From Candidatus Woesearchaeota archaeon (lineage in GTDB: Archaea; Nanobdellota; Nanobdellia; Woesearchaeales; GW2011-AR4), in the NCBI GenBank assembly GCA_016188245.1, contig JACPIE010000023.1, forward strand, positions 1-40,302: a DNA stretch of 40,302 nucleotides. Direction: 5' to 3'. Both the position numbers and the translations under genes were made by a program. Below the pieces are notes generated by a model. It was not told where the DNA came from. It saw nothing but the letters and a program-made list of their open reading frames with translations, and made no database searches. Within the stretch, counting starts at the first letter, position 1. The number at the start of each line of letters is the position of its first letter. Positions 23,379 through 31,394 of this stretch are shown one piece after another.

Positions 23379-23632
23379 TATACTTTATGAGCTCCAACTG
23401 CTTCTACGATAATTCTTTTGTTGGAGTCGTCAATGCTATAAACCATTCTTATATTTGAGCCTAGCCAACAGCTCCATTTGCTTGCTAATCTTCCGTGCAG
23501 AGGGTGAGCACCGGCTTCAGTTCTAGGCGATTGCCTTAACCTTTGGAGCTTGCCGGCAATATCCTGTCGTTCTTTTATATAGCGCTGGAGCAGTTTTTCT
23601 GTCTTATTGTTTGCAGTATAAATTTCGTACAT
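23375..23632 (-). CDS. RelE/ParE-family toxin, convergent with its likely antitoxin
   Basis: 85 residues. LLQRYIKERQDIAGKLQRL forms the helical hairpin, HPLHGRLASKWSCWLGSNIRMVYSID and IIVEAVGAHKVY the sheet with the basic and aromatic residues expected of RelE RNases. Normally the antitoxin precedes it on the same strand; here the only antitoxin-like gene is on the opposite strand, tail to tail. On its own strand, 5' of it, lies the metK-like remnant. Confidence 0.8.
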   Translation of the reverse strand: MYEIYTANNKTEKLLQRYIKERQDIAGKLQRLRQSPRTEAGAHPLHGRLASKWSCWLGSNIRMVYSIDDSNKRIIVEAVGAHKVY

Positions 23633-23700
23633 AAGCTAGTTAAATTTGCAACTGATATATAAATAGTAGTTTTGCAGAAACCGATAGGCTGGTTTTGCCG

Positions 23701-23743
23701 AAGCCGCTGAAGGCGGAAGCGAAAGCGATTTATTAGGGAGTTT
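23701..23743 (+). pseudogene. Direct repeat copy 2: diverged metK 3' end
   Basis: In frame it reads [15 protein letters not shown] against [15 protein letters not shown] in metK. Six differences: five are silent or third-position (CCT to CCG, TTA to CTG at two bases, GCA to GCG, GCT to GCG) and one changes Val to Ala. The stop and the seven bases after it are identical. The silent pattern and richer GC show it is the end of a real metK homolog from another lineage, not a recent duplication. Similarity fades upstream of 23701. Confidence 0.75.
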
Positions 23744-23750
23744 ATTTTTA

Positions 23751-23842
23751 TAGAGAATTTTGAAAAATTATACAATAGTCAAAATTCTCTAAGAGAACTT
23801 TGAATGAAAATGTCAAAAATAAGGAATTATTCAAAGTTCTCT
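23751..23842. repeat. Two adjacent hairpins with related arms
   Basis: TAGAGAATTTTGA (23751-23763) pairs with TCAAAATTCTCTA (23779-23791); AGAGAACTTTGAAT (23792-23805) pairs with ATTCAAAGTTCTCT (23829-23842). The arms of the two stems differ mainly by T/C, so the first left arm can also pair with the last right arm. The last arm overlaps the stop of the GNAT gene. Confidence 0.75.
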
Positions 23843-24638
23843 ATATCTTTTTTTCTCTATACAACATCTCTAAATTTGTACCTTTGATAGGGCTTCTTTT
23901 AAAAATTTTAAAACCCAATCTATCGTATACGACATTGGCGGTCGCCTCACCTGGATGGGTCGAAGTGAATAACCTTAGATACTTTTTTCCTCTGGATTTG
24001 ATTTTGGCAATAATAAATTCTTTTATTTTCCAAGCAAGCCCATAATACGGCCTGTAATTTTCATCAACGCAAGTCCAACCTCCCCAATCAGCTTCATGCT
24101 TATCTTCTTTGAGGCAATACAGTCCAGTAAAACCAACAACTTTCTGCCTATCATTGTCCATAATAATCCAGTAATTCAAATCAGAGCGTCCATAAAAATA
24201 CATAATCGGCTTCAAGAAAAAAGCTTTAAATCCCCCTTGACTGATTATAAGGCTGGCTGGGAACGCGACGGAGGCCCGCTCTATATTGTTTTTTTCTCTT
24301 GTAAAAACCCTATTTGCCAGTTCGATTGCCTCTGCAAGATTTTCTTGACTTAATGGCTCAATGCTAAAAATTTTGCCTTTGGCGCCAAAAATCATGAATT
24401 CAGAACACAGCCCATTTATCAACCCTTTGAGTTTTTCATTTCTAGATAGCTTGGCCATTGTCTTGCCCAGTCTTTTTAGCAATTTTATTTCTGCTTCATC
24501 AAATCCAATTTTTTGTCTAAATTGATCCAGATTATCATTGAAATTGTTTATATCAGTATTTCCTGAATGAATAAATTCTCTAAAGAAAGGATAATTTATC
24601 GCTGATTGAAGCTTTTCTTTAAATTGGTCGTATGTCAT
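23841..24638 (-). CDS. GNAT-family acetyltransferase with helical N-terminal region
   Basis: Residues about 1-100 are helical and unrecognised. From about 110 a GNAT fold is visible: FSIEPLSQENLAEAIELANRVF, a middle NYWIIMDNDRQKVVGFTGLYCL, and the C-terminal WTCVDENYRPYYGLAWKIKEFIIAKIKSRG followed by LFTSTHPGEATANVVYDRLGFKIF. The acetyl-CoA loop (about YYGLAWKI) deviates from RxxGxG. Substrate unknown. The upstream GNAT-like gene ends nine bases before it, so the two are one unit just downstream of the polyamine genes. Confidence 0.72.
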   Translation of the reverse strand: MTYDQFKEKLQSAINYPFFREFIHSGNTDINNFNDNLDQFRQKIGFDEAEIKLLKRLGKTMAKLSRNEKLKGLINGLCSEFMIFGAKGKIFSIEPLSQENLAEAIELANRVFTREKNNIERASVAFPASLIISQGGFKAFFLKPIMYFYGRSDLNYWIIMDNDRQKVVGFTGLYCLKEDKHEADWGGWTCVDENYRPYYGLAWKIKEFIIAKIKSRGKKYLRLFTSTHPGEATANVVYDRLGFKIFKRSPIKGTNLEMLYREKKI

Positions 24639-24647
24639 TATGGCAAA

Positions 24648-26096
24648 CTAACTAAATCTAATCACGCCATCTATATGGCTTTTTTCTATATTTTTTAGGA
24701 CATCCCAATATGTTTTATCTTTCTCTGGAATTCTATCGAAACCATACCTTACCATAAACCACCAAATCAGCTTCATTTCATCCAATGGAATCCCCTTGTT
24801 TTGTATCCATTCACTCTTAAAAGGTTTTATCATCAGCATTATGGCCGTCACAGGGTTCCCTCCACCAAGGGCAGGCTGTATATAATCAAATCTCATTTCG
24901 TAGAATCCTTGTTTCCTTGTAAATTTTTCAAGAACATAAGGATTGTCTCCTCTTTTCGTGTATTCTTCAATTTTTTCTTTTTTCATTTTTTTTGGAGCAT
25001 CTATTTCAGTAAAAAATGCATCCAACGCATTAACTCCAAAATATTGGACATCCTTTTGCAGAATTTGCTCCCTGCGCCTGTACAACAAGTCTTGTACACG
25101 CTTTCCCCTGTAATCTCTTGCTAAAATGCCCCACCAAGATACCCCAAAAAGTATTTTTATGCCTCTTTTGTCCTGTGCAAGATAAGGGCTAAAAAAATTT
25201 GCAGCTATAACTCTTCCTTTGACTATTCCAACTAGCAGATGGTTCCATGTTGCATTATTTTTCATCAGCCCTTTTAAATGATTGTAGCTGATATAGCTTT
25301 GAAGATCTGCTTTTGGCTCTCTTTCGTCTGGCTTTACAATTTCGCGATACAACTTGAAAAATTTCTCAAAGCTTAGCGAATTCTGGTCACGTATCTCATA
25401 AAAAATCATGCCAGAAGTTGCTATTTCCCTTTTGCCGCGTTCTGTTTCCACTTGCTTTGTCTGCAAGCCAAATCTTTTTTCATAGCCCAGCGCCTGATTT
25501 ATAGTCCTGATTATAAGAGTCAAATGCTGTTTTATTTTTCTGTCTAGCGATGTTTCATCAATCAGAAGATGATAGAAAAATATCCTGTCGTTTAAATCTT
25601 TGACAATTCTCCAAGCAGCCCCTTCTCCCCAAGCATTAATCATTGTAGTCTGCCTTAGTATTAGCTTTGAAAGGCTCTTTAAGAAGTCAAAAAGCTGCTC
25701 AAAATAGGGATCAAGCTCTTTTGCATACTGTTGATATTTTCTCTTGTCAAGAAAGTCTTTTTGCCGCTTGTATACAGCATATTTCCTATCAAGCTTGTTC
25801 ATCTTCTCCTTAATAATGAAGTAAAATAATGCCCGTTCTTTCTTTTCTATCTGGAAAATTTGGTTGATTAGTGTCCACAATCTCTTATTCAAATCGAGCA
25901 TCTTGTCAATTATCAAGTCTATCCTTGAGGCATTCCCTTCATTCCATTCAGGCAGTATGGTTTTGATATAGTTTACCTTTTCCCCGTGCAGCCTTAAGAA
26001 TTCCTCAAAAGAATTGGATTCCTCCCGAATGTCAGAAAAAAGCTCTTCAACTTCTGTTTTTTTCTTTTTAGCCAAAAATCTTGAAAAAGCAGCCAT
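24648..26096 (-). CDS. Large unknown protein with GNAT-like C-terminal half
   Basis: 482 residues, not recognised with confidence. Residues 1-210 are strongly helical and charged, possibly coiled coil. Residues about 225-410 show GNAT-like features: HLLVGIVKGRVIAANFFSP, ILARDYRGKRVQDLLYRRREQIL, FGVNALDAFF and TRKQGFYEMRFDY. It starts about 40 bases after the deoxyhypusine synthase stop and shares its helical-plus-GNAT plan with the next gene. A polyamine or protein acetyltransferase role would be speculation from position. Confidence 0.55.
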   Translation of the reverse strand: MAAFSRFLAKKKKTEVEELFSDIREESNSFEEFLRLHGEKVNYIKTILPEWNEGNASRIDLIIDKMLDLNKRLWTLINQIFQIEKKERALFYFIIKEKMNKLDRKYAVYKRQKDFLDKRKYQQYAKELDPYFEQLFDFLKSLSKLILRQTTMINAWGEGAAWRIVKDLNDRIFFYHLLIDETSLDRKIKQHLTLIIRTINQALGYEKRFGLQTKQVETERGKREIATSGMIFYEIRDQNSLSFEKFFKLYREIVKPDEREPKADLQSYISYNHLKGLMKNNATWNHLLVGIVKGRVIAANFFSPYLAQDKRGIKILFGVSWWGILARDYRGKRVQDLLYRRREQILQKDVQYFGVNALDAFFTEIDAPKKMKKEKIEEYTKRGDNPYVLEKFTRKQGFYEMRFDYIQPALGGGNPVTAIMLMIKPFKSEWIQNKGIPLDEMKLIWWFMVRYGFDRIPEKDKTYWDVLKNIEKSHIDGVIRFS

Positions 26097-26134
26097 TAAA
26101 GCAAAAATGATGAAGGTAGTTTAAAAATATTTCC

Positions 26135-27208
26135 TTAGCCTTTATTTTTCTCCACTCTCTCCATCACAGCCTTTAAAATAACCGGCCATGCTATTGTTGC
26201 GTCAGAATAGACTTCTGCAAACCTGCCGCCTTCTTTTTCAGGGACAAACTTGCCCCAGGAGATATTTTCTGAATAAGTACATCCTGACAATCCGCCCCAG
26301 TGAACAGGCTCCGGGCAGATTCTGATTCCATACTGGAATTTTTTCAGGCCGCCTTGCCCCGGCAGTCTTTTTTCTATGGCATCCAGATTAGGGCCGACTT
26401 GCTGCGCCCAGTTTCGCGGAACACCTCCTCCGATTGTAAAAACTCCGATTTTTTTTGCATGCCTGATTTTCTCGGCATAATGCCTCAGGTCCAGAAAGGA
26501 ATTGAACTGGAATGGCTTCTCGCCTTTTGATTCCTGCCTTCTTGTGTAAATGTCAGCAAAGAACCCGAATTCCGAGTCTGTAAATGCCGGAATGTAGACA
26601 GGAACTTTTTTCTCGAAGGCAGATTTCAGGATTGACCTTCCTTTTGTATTTTCCTTCAGGTATTTTCCAAGCCATTCATTGATTTTATGGCTGCACAGCA
26701 CTTCATTTCGGTCAACCTTGTCAAGAACATGCATTATTATCTCTTCGGCATCATCAAGGTTCTTTTCAAGCTCCAGAGTGTCATAAACTCTGTTGTATCC
26801 TTTTTCGTAAAGCTTTGTGTCATCCATGCTGCTGCTGTGCCTGAAATGCCTCATCCCGACAGACTCTACAAAGCCATGCGCCATCAAGGCTCCGGTGCTT
26901 ACAACTGCATCCAGCATTCCCCTGTCAATCATGTCGCAGATTAGCAGGCCCATTTTTGCAATCGTCATTGCCCCTGAAAATGTTCCGACAACAAAGCAGT
27001 CTTTATCGGCTGCCATCTCATAAAGAACATCGGCAGCTTCGCCTAAATTTCTAGCGCCGAATGATGTCTTTGACATTGCCCTTGTTAATTCGTCAAAATC
27101 ATTAACTTTGCTTAAATCCAATGGCTCCAGCGGCACAAGATTATCAGAAAAACCGGTTGAATATTTTGAAGAATCCCTTATATCAAGATGTTTAGTTTCG
27201 TTTTTCAT
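26135..27208 (-). CDS. dys: Deoxyhypusine synthase
   Basis: Transfers the aminobutyl group of spermidine to a lysine of translation factor aIF5A, the first step of hypusine formation. NAD-fold signatures FVVGTFSGAMTIAKMG and DAVVSTGALMAHGF; later IPAFTDSEFGFF, IGGGVPRNWAQQ; and ENISWGKF, whose Lys (about 320) matches the catalytic lysine. I start it at 27208 (357 residues) because GTGAGGTT sits just before that ATG; the frame opens at 27232. A TATA box GGTTTATATACC (minus, about 27268-27279) gives it its own promoter. It consumes the spermidine made by the genes upstream. Confidence 0.9.
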   Translation of the reverse strand: MKNETKHLDIRDSSKYSTGFSDNLVPLEPLDLSKVNDFDELTRAMSKTSFGARNLGEAADVLYEMAADKDCFVVGTFSGAMTIAKMGLLICDMIDRGMLDAVVSTGALMAHGFVESVGMRHFRHSSSMDDTKLYEKGYNRVYDTLELEKNLDDAEEIIMHVLDKVDRNEVLCSHKINEWLGKYLKENTKGRSILKSAFEKKVPVYIPAFTDSEFGFFADIYTRRQESKGEKPFQFNSFLDLRHYAEKIRHAKKIGVFTIGGGVPRNWAQQVGPNLDAIEKRLPGQGGLKKFQYGIRICPEPVHWGGLSGCTYSENISWGKFVPEKEGGRFAEVYSDATIAWPVILKAVMERVEKNKG

Positions 27209-27321
27209 TAACCTCACAACAAATGTTTTCAAAAATATTCAATTAAAAATAAAATAAAGCCTAACAGGTATATAAACCTTGTTTATTTTTTAAATATTTT
27301 TATAAAAATTCTATAAAATAA

Positions 27322-28497
27322 TTAAGAAAGCCTGCTCTTAAAATCAGCGTATCCAAACTCCCGGATAACCTTTATTTTCCTGCTTTTGGGGCTGTAAACC
27401 GATATTGACGGCAAATTAACTCCGTTAAATGTCGTTGTTTTCACCATGCTGTAGATTGCCATGTCTGTAAAAATTAATTTTTGCCCGACAGAGAGCTTTT
27501 TCGGAAAAGCATAGTCTCCGATTACATCTCCGGCAAGGCATGTTAATCCTCCGAGCCTGTAAACATGCGGAAAGTTTTTTTTCTCATCTGCCGTCATTTT
27601 TGAAGCAATTTTCGCGCCGATTATTTCAGGAGTGTATGGCATGGCCAGCACATCAGGCATATGGGTTTCTGCCGAAGTGTCCAAAATCGCTATCTTCATC
27701 CCGTTGTCGATTATATCCACAACAGACGCGACCAAGAATCCTGCATTCAGTGCAATGGCCTCTCCCGGCTCCAGATAGACTTCAACACCATATTTTTTCC
27801 TGAAATCTTTAATAAGCCTGCACAGCAGGTCAATGTCATAACCCTCCTTGGTTATGTGATGGCCGCCGCCGAAGCTGACCCATTTCATCCTGCTGAAATA
27901 TTTTCCAAATTTTACTTCTGCAGACTTCAGCACTCTTTCCAAAGCATCGGCATTCTGCTGGCACAATGCATGAAAATGAAGCCCGCTTATCCCATCCAGG
28001 GAATTGCCCTCAAAATTCTTTATTGTTATTCCCAGCCTTGAGCATGGTGCGCATGGGTTGTAGAGTTCAGAAGGTGCTTCGGAATATTCCGGGTTTATCC
28101 TTATGCCTGCCTCAATTCCGTTCTTAAGGACAATCGCTTTGTATTTTTTCCATTGGCTGAAGGAATTGAATATTATGCATGTCGAATGCTTCATCAGCTC
28201 ATCCATATGCTCTTGGGTGTAAGCAGGCGCTGCAACAACAACTTCTTTGCCGAATTCTTCCGTGCCGAGCCTTGCCTCATTTGGGGAGCTTGCGCAAACC
28301 CCATCAAGGTATTTTTTCATTAAAAGAAATGTGCTGAATGCGGAATAAGCCTTGAGCGCAAGCAGTATTTTTGCGCCTGTGCGCTTCTTCACATCATGAA
28401 GAATTCTAAGGTTTTTTTCTAGAAGCCCTTCATCTATCACAAATGAAGGAGTGCTTACTTTTCCAATATCGAACTGTGAAAATCTGTTAGCTGCCAC
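27322..28497 (-). CDS. nspC: Carboxy(nor)spermidine decarboxylase
   Basis: PLP enzyme that decarboxylates carboxyspermidine or carboxynorspermidine. Alanine-racemase-like barrel with the PLP lysine at LALKAYS (K49), CASSPNEARLG, ISGLHFHALCQ (about 172-182), SFGGGHHITKEGYD and YLEPGEAI; the C-terminal GGLTCLAGDVIGDY holds the active-site Cys and Asp. 391 residues. It overlaps the end of the dehydrogenase gene by 43 bases, so the pair is tightly coupled. Confidence 0.9.
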   Translation of the reverse strand: MAANRFSQFDIGKVSTPSFVIDEGLLEKNLRILHDVKKRTGAKILLALKAYSAFSTFLLMKKYLDGVCASSPNEARLGTEEFGKEVVVAAPAYTQEHMDELMKHSTCIIFNSFSQWKKYKAIVLKNGIEAGIRINPEYSEAPSELYNPCAPCSRLGITIKNFEGNSLDGISGLHFHALCQQNADALERVLKSAEVKFGKYFSRMKWVSFGGGHHITKEGYDIDLLCRLIKDFRKKYGVEVYLEPGEAIALNAGFLVASVVDIIDNGMKIAILDTSAETHMPDVLAMPYTPEIIGAKIASKMTADEKKNFPHVYRLGGLTCLAGDVIGDYAFPKKLSVGQKLIFTDMAIYSMVKTTTFNGVNLPSISVYSPKSRKIKVIREFGYADFKSRLS

Positions 28498-29663
28498 GGC
28501 AATCCATGCTTGTTTAGCATCTCCAAAAAAGGCTCCGGGTCAAGCTGCTCAACATTAAAGACACCCTGCCCTTTCCATATTCCATTAATGATCATCATTG
28601 CGCCTATAACCGGAGGCACTCCTGCCGTATAAGAAACTGCCTGCGACCCTACTTCTTTGTAGCATTCGGCATGGTCGCAGATATTGTAGATGAATGATTT
28701 TTTCCTGCTGCCATTTTTTATGCCGTCAAACACGCACCCTATGACTGTTTTTCCAGTATAATTTGCGCCCAGAGAGCCGGGGTCTGGCAGCAATGCCTTG
28801 AGGAACTGAATCGGCACTATTTTTTTTCCTTCAAATTCCACTTCGTCAACCCTTGTCATGCCTATATTCTGGAGCACTTTTAGGTGTGTAATATAGTTTT
28901 CCGAAAAAGTCATCCAAAACCTTATCCTTTTCAGCCCTTTTATGTGCTTTACAAGAGATTCCAGCTCCTCGTGGAAAAGAAGATAGCTTTTCTTCGGCCC
29001 GGCTTCAGGATAATCAAAATCCAGGCTGATTTCCATTGGGTTAGTTTCAATCCATTTTCCATTTTCCCAGTACTTTCCGTTTTGGGTTATCTCCCTTATG
29101 TTTATTTCAGGGTTAAAATTAGTGGCAAACGCATGCCCATGGGAGCCTGCATTGCAGTCAACAATGTCTATGGTATTAATTTCATCATACAGTTTTTTTT
29201 GGGCGTAAGCGCAATAGGCGTTTGACACTCCAGGATCAAAGCCGCAGCCAAGCACAGCCATGATTCCTTTGCTTTTGAACCTGTCGTGGTATGCCCACTG
29301 CCATTTGTACTCAAATTTTGGAACGTCAATCGGCTCATAATTGGCAGTGTCCACATAATGGGTTCCTGTTTCCAGGCATGCGTCCATTATTGTCAAATCC
29401 TGGTAAGGCAAAGCGACATTTATCACAACATCGGGCCGGACTTGGCGTATCAAAGATGCTGTTTCAGGGACATTGCCTGCATCAACCTTGGCTATATCTA
29501 TTGTCCTGCCTGTCTTTTCTTTGACGTCATGCTGGATTTTTCTGCACTTTTCCAAAGTCCTGCTGGCAAGAGTTATACTGGAGAAAACATCCGGAATTTG
29601 CGCGCATTTGTGCGCCACGACATTACCTACGCCCCCCGCCCCAATAATCAGCACAGTTCCCAT
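28455..29663 (-). CDS. Carboxy(nor)spermidine dehydrogenase (synthase), saccharopine dehydrogenase-like
   Basis: NADPH-dependent condensation of putrescine (or diaminopropane) with aspartate semialdehyde. MGTVLIIGAGGVGNVVAHKC is the Rossmann start; VVINVALPYQDLTIMDACLETGTHYVDTAN and GFDPGVSNAYCAYAQK are typical of the Lys1/CASDH family. I start it at ATG 29663 (402 residues); a TTG at 29684 would add seven residues. It lies between agmatinase, which makes its substrate, and the decarboxylase, which takes its product. Confidence 0.9.
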   Translation of the reverse strand: MGTVLIIGAGGVGNVVAHKCAQIPDVFSSITLASRTLEKCRKIQHDVKEKTGRTIDIAKVDAGNVPETASLIRQVRPDVVINVALPYQDLTIMDACLETGTHYVDTANYEPIDVPKFEYKWQWAYHDRFKSKGIMAVLGCGFDPGVSNAYCAYAQKKLYDEINTIDIVDCNAGSHGHAFATNFNPEINIREITQNGKYWENGKWIETNPMEISLDFDYPEAGPKKSYLLFHEELESLVKHIKGLKRIRFWMTFSENYITHLKVLQNIGMTRVDEVEFEGKKIVPIQFLKALLPDPGSLGANYTGKTVIGCVFDGIKNGSRKKSFIYNICDHAECYKEVGSQAVSYTAGVPPVIGAMMIINGIWKGQGVFNVEQLDPEPFLEMLNKHGLPWQLTDFHSSILEK

Positions 29664-29713
29664 TCTATCCTGCAGTTTGCGCAAATCTGCTTTGTTTTAA
29701 TAGTTTTCGGTAA

Positions 29714-30607
29714 TCAAATTTTATTGTCTTTCACTTTAATCTCATTCATGAACTTGTAGCCAATCAGCTTGTACACTATCCTGGCGGCGGTAACATCAGG
29801 AGCTGCGTTGGATTTATTCGGGCAAAGCTCAACCACATCGCAGCCCACTACATTCCTGCTTTCAAAAACTTTTTTTAAAAATCTCAATGTTTGGTAGTAT
29901 CCCAGCCCGCCGGGTTCAGGTGTCCCTACAGAAGGCATGATTCCGGGATCCAGCCCGTCCAAATCCAGAGTTATATAAACATTCCTTGTAAGCCTTGAAA
30001 TTGCCTTGTTGAACCAGTTGTCATTGTCAACAATGTCTTTTGCCCAGAATATGTTCATTTTTTTCTCTTTGACAAACTCGAACTCTTCGCCGCTCATGCT
30101 CCTTATGCCAACTTGCACAATGGGGCATATTTCAGCTACTCTTTTCATGGCGCATGCATGGCTATGCCTGCTTCCCTGATATTCTTCCCTTAAGTCAGAA
30201 TGGGCGTCAATCTGCAGCACGCTCAAGCCGGAATATTTCTCCCTGAATGCTTTTACAATGCCGCTTGTTATGGAGTGCTCGCCTCCCAAAGTGACTATGA
30301 ACTTGCCGTCATCCAGCACTTCCTTGATGCAGGCAAACCCGGCATCCACCATCAGCTCGGGCATTTCCTTCGTGATTAGCGGCTTCAAAGTGCTTATTTT
30401 AATCTCAAATATGTTTCCAATTTCCTCATCATAAAGCTCGATTTGGCCCGATGCCTTGATTATTGCATCCGGCCCCTTTTCAGTGCCTTTTATGTAGGAT
30501 GTAGTCTTCTCGTAAGGGAACGGAAGAATTACTGCACAAGAATCGGCATAGTTCGAATATGCATCCGGGATTTCCAAAAAATTGCCGGGGCACTTGAGGT
30601 AATCCAT
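29714..30607 (-). CDS. speB: Agmatinase
   Basis: Manganese ureohydrolase that turns agmatine into putrescine and urea. GGEHSITSG (first metal His), DAHSDLREEYQG (DAHxD) and ITLDLDGLDPGIMPSVGTPEPGGL (DxDxxDP) are all intact. 297 residues from ATG 30607; a GTG at 30625 is the alternative. In the operon it follows the SpeD homolog and precedes the carboxyspermidine pair. Confidence 0.93.
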   Translation of the reverse strand: MDYLKCPGNFLEIPDAYSNYADSCAVILPFPYEKTTSYIKGTEKGPDAIIKASGQIELYDEEIGNIFEIKISTLKPLITKEMPELMVDAGFACIKEVLDDGKFIVTLGGEHSITSGIVKAFREKYSGLSVLQIDAHSDLREEYQGSRHSHACAMKRVAEICPIVQVGIRSMSGEEFEFVKEKKMNIFWAKDIVDNDNWFNKAISRLTRNVYITLDLDGLDPGIMPSVGTPEPGGLGYYQTLRFLKKVFESRNVVGCDVVELCPNKSNAAPDVTAARIVYKLIGYKFMNEIKVKDNKI

Positions 30608-30645
30608 AAAATTGAGAATAAGCACAATTTTTTAAATTTTATCAT

Positions 30646-31041
30646 TCAATGCTGTGCAAAAAGCATCTTGCGCGGAAAGTCCACTCCCCTCTTGACTATA
30701 TTCTTGGAGTATTTTGTCGCTTCGAACGCGTCAACCAGATAGTTTATAGCTGTTTCTGCCTCAAAATCCTTGCATGAAAAAATGTCCATGAACACATAAT
30801 CCTGGTCAGGGAAGGTGTGTATGCTGATATGGCTCTCTGCAATCATGACAAACCCGGAAATGCCTTCTGTTCCGGCTGAAAACTTATCCAGCCATTTTGC
30901 CACATAAGGCAAAGTCATTTTCGTCATGCCAATTTTTGCTGGCAATTTGTTTAGAATATCATACACCAGGGATTGAGAAGCAAGCTTCCGTTTGTTGCAC
31001 CCAGATGCATCGATAGTAACGTGCAATCCAAATTCGCTCAT
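30646..31041 (-). CDS. speD: SpeD-family pyruvoyl decarboxylase (SAM decarboxylase or arginine decarboxylase)
   Basis: Small pyruvoyl-dependent decarboxylase that cleaves itself between Glu69 and Ser70 in MIAESHISIHTFPDQ to form the cofactor. VFMDIFSCKDF carries the downstream Cys. 131 residues. The family normally decarboxylates SAM, but archaeal members with arginine decarboxylase activity are known. Its operon has agmatinase and the carboxyspermidine pair but no aminopropyltransferase, so arginine decarboxylation would complete the pathway. A TATA box near 31100-31110 and a GAGGTAA site in the leader make this the first gene of the operon. Confidence 0.87.
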   Translation of the reverse strand: MSEFGLHVTIDASGCNKRKLASQSLVYDILNKLPAKIGMTKMTLPYVAKWLDKFSAGTEGISGFVMIAESHISIHTFPDQDYVFMDIFSCKDFEAETAINYLVDAFEATKYSKNIVKRGVDFPRKMLFAQH

Positions 31042-31111
31042 TTTATAATCACGGTTTGAAATTACCTCTTTTGAATTAAAAAATAATTATAAAGGTAGTA
31101 TTTAAATGTTT

Positions 31112-31258
31112 TCTTTTTTTTGATTTTCCGACGGTATTTTTCAGCGGAAAAACTAAAAAATTTTAGGTTTTTTTGGCGGAAAAATCTGCATTTTTGGATT
31201 CCTCGACGATAAAATTTTTTTATTTTTTCCGGGCAATTTTCAAAAATTTTGCCTGAAA
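31112..31258. other. AT-rich spacer with several TTTTCCG/CGGAAAA inverted repeats
   Basis: No ORF. Repeated words: GATTTTCCG (about 31122-31131), GCGGAAAAA, the palindrome CTAAAAAATTTTAG, GGCGGAAAAATC and GGCAA/TTGCC arms around 31234-31255. The same GGCGGA-TTTTTTCCGC pattern continues into the last codons of the zinc-ribbon gene. It separates the eL21 operon from the polyamine operon; on the minus strand it is A-rich, so it is not a simple U-tract terminator. Confidence 0.5.
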
Positions 31259-31393
31259 TTATTTTTTGGCGGATTTTTTCCGCTTAATTTCGTCTTTCTT
31301 TTTCAGCTCATGTATGTCAGCTTCGCAGAAATAGCAATAAATCTCGCTTTCTGTCAGGCTCCTGCCGCAGCTCGGGCATGTGTTCTTTTCCAT
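31259..31393 (-). CDS. Small zinc-ribbon protein (44 residues)
   Basis: Reads MEKNTCPSCGRSLTESEI, then CYFCEAD and a highly basic tail (KKKDEIKRKKSAKK). Cys at 6, 9, 20 and 23 form a CxxC-x10-CxxC ribbon. The ATG (31393) follows the protease stop by one base, so it is the last gene of the eL21-rpoF operon. Role unknown; the basic tail suggests RNA or DNA contact. Confidence 0.72.
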   Translation of the reverse strand: MEKNTCPSCGRSLTESEIYCYFCEADIHELKKKDEIKRKKSAKK

Positions 31394-31394
31394 T

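Noticed and set aside
31122..31258. Intrinsic terminator of the eL21 operon
   Set aside because: On the transcribed minus strand the tracts are A-rich rather than U-rich, so the repeats do not form a standard terminator.
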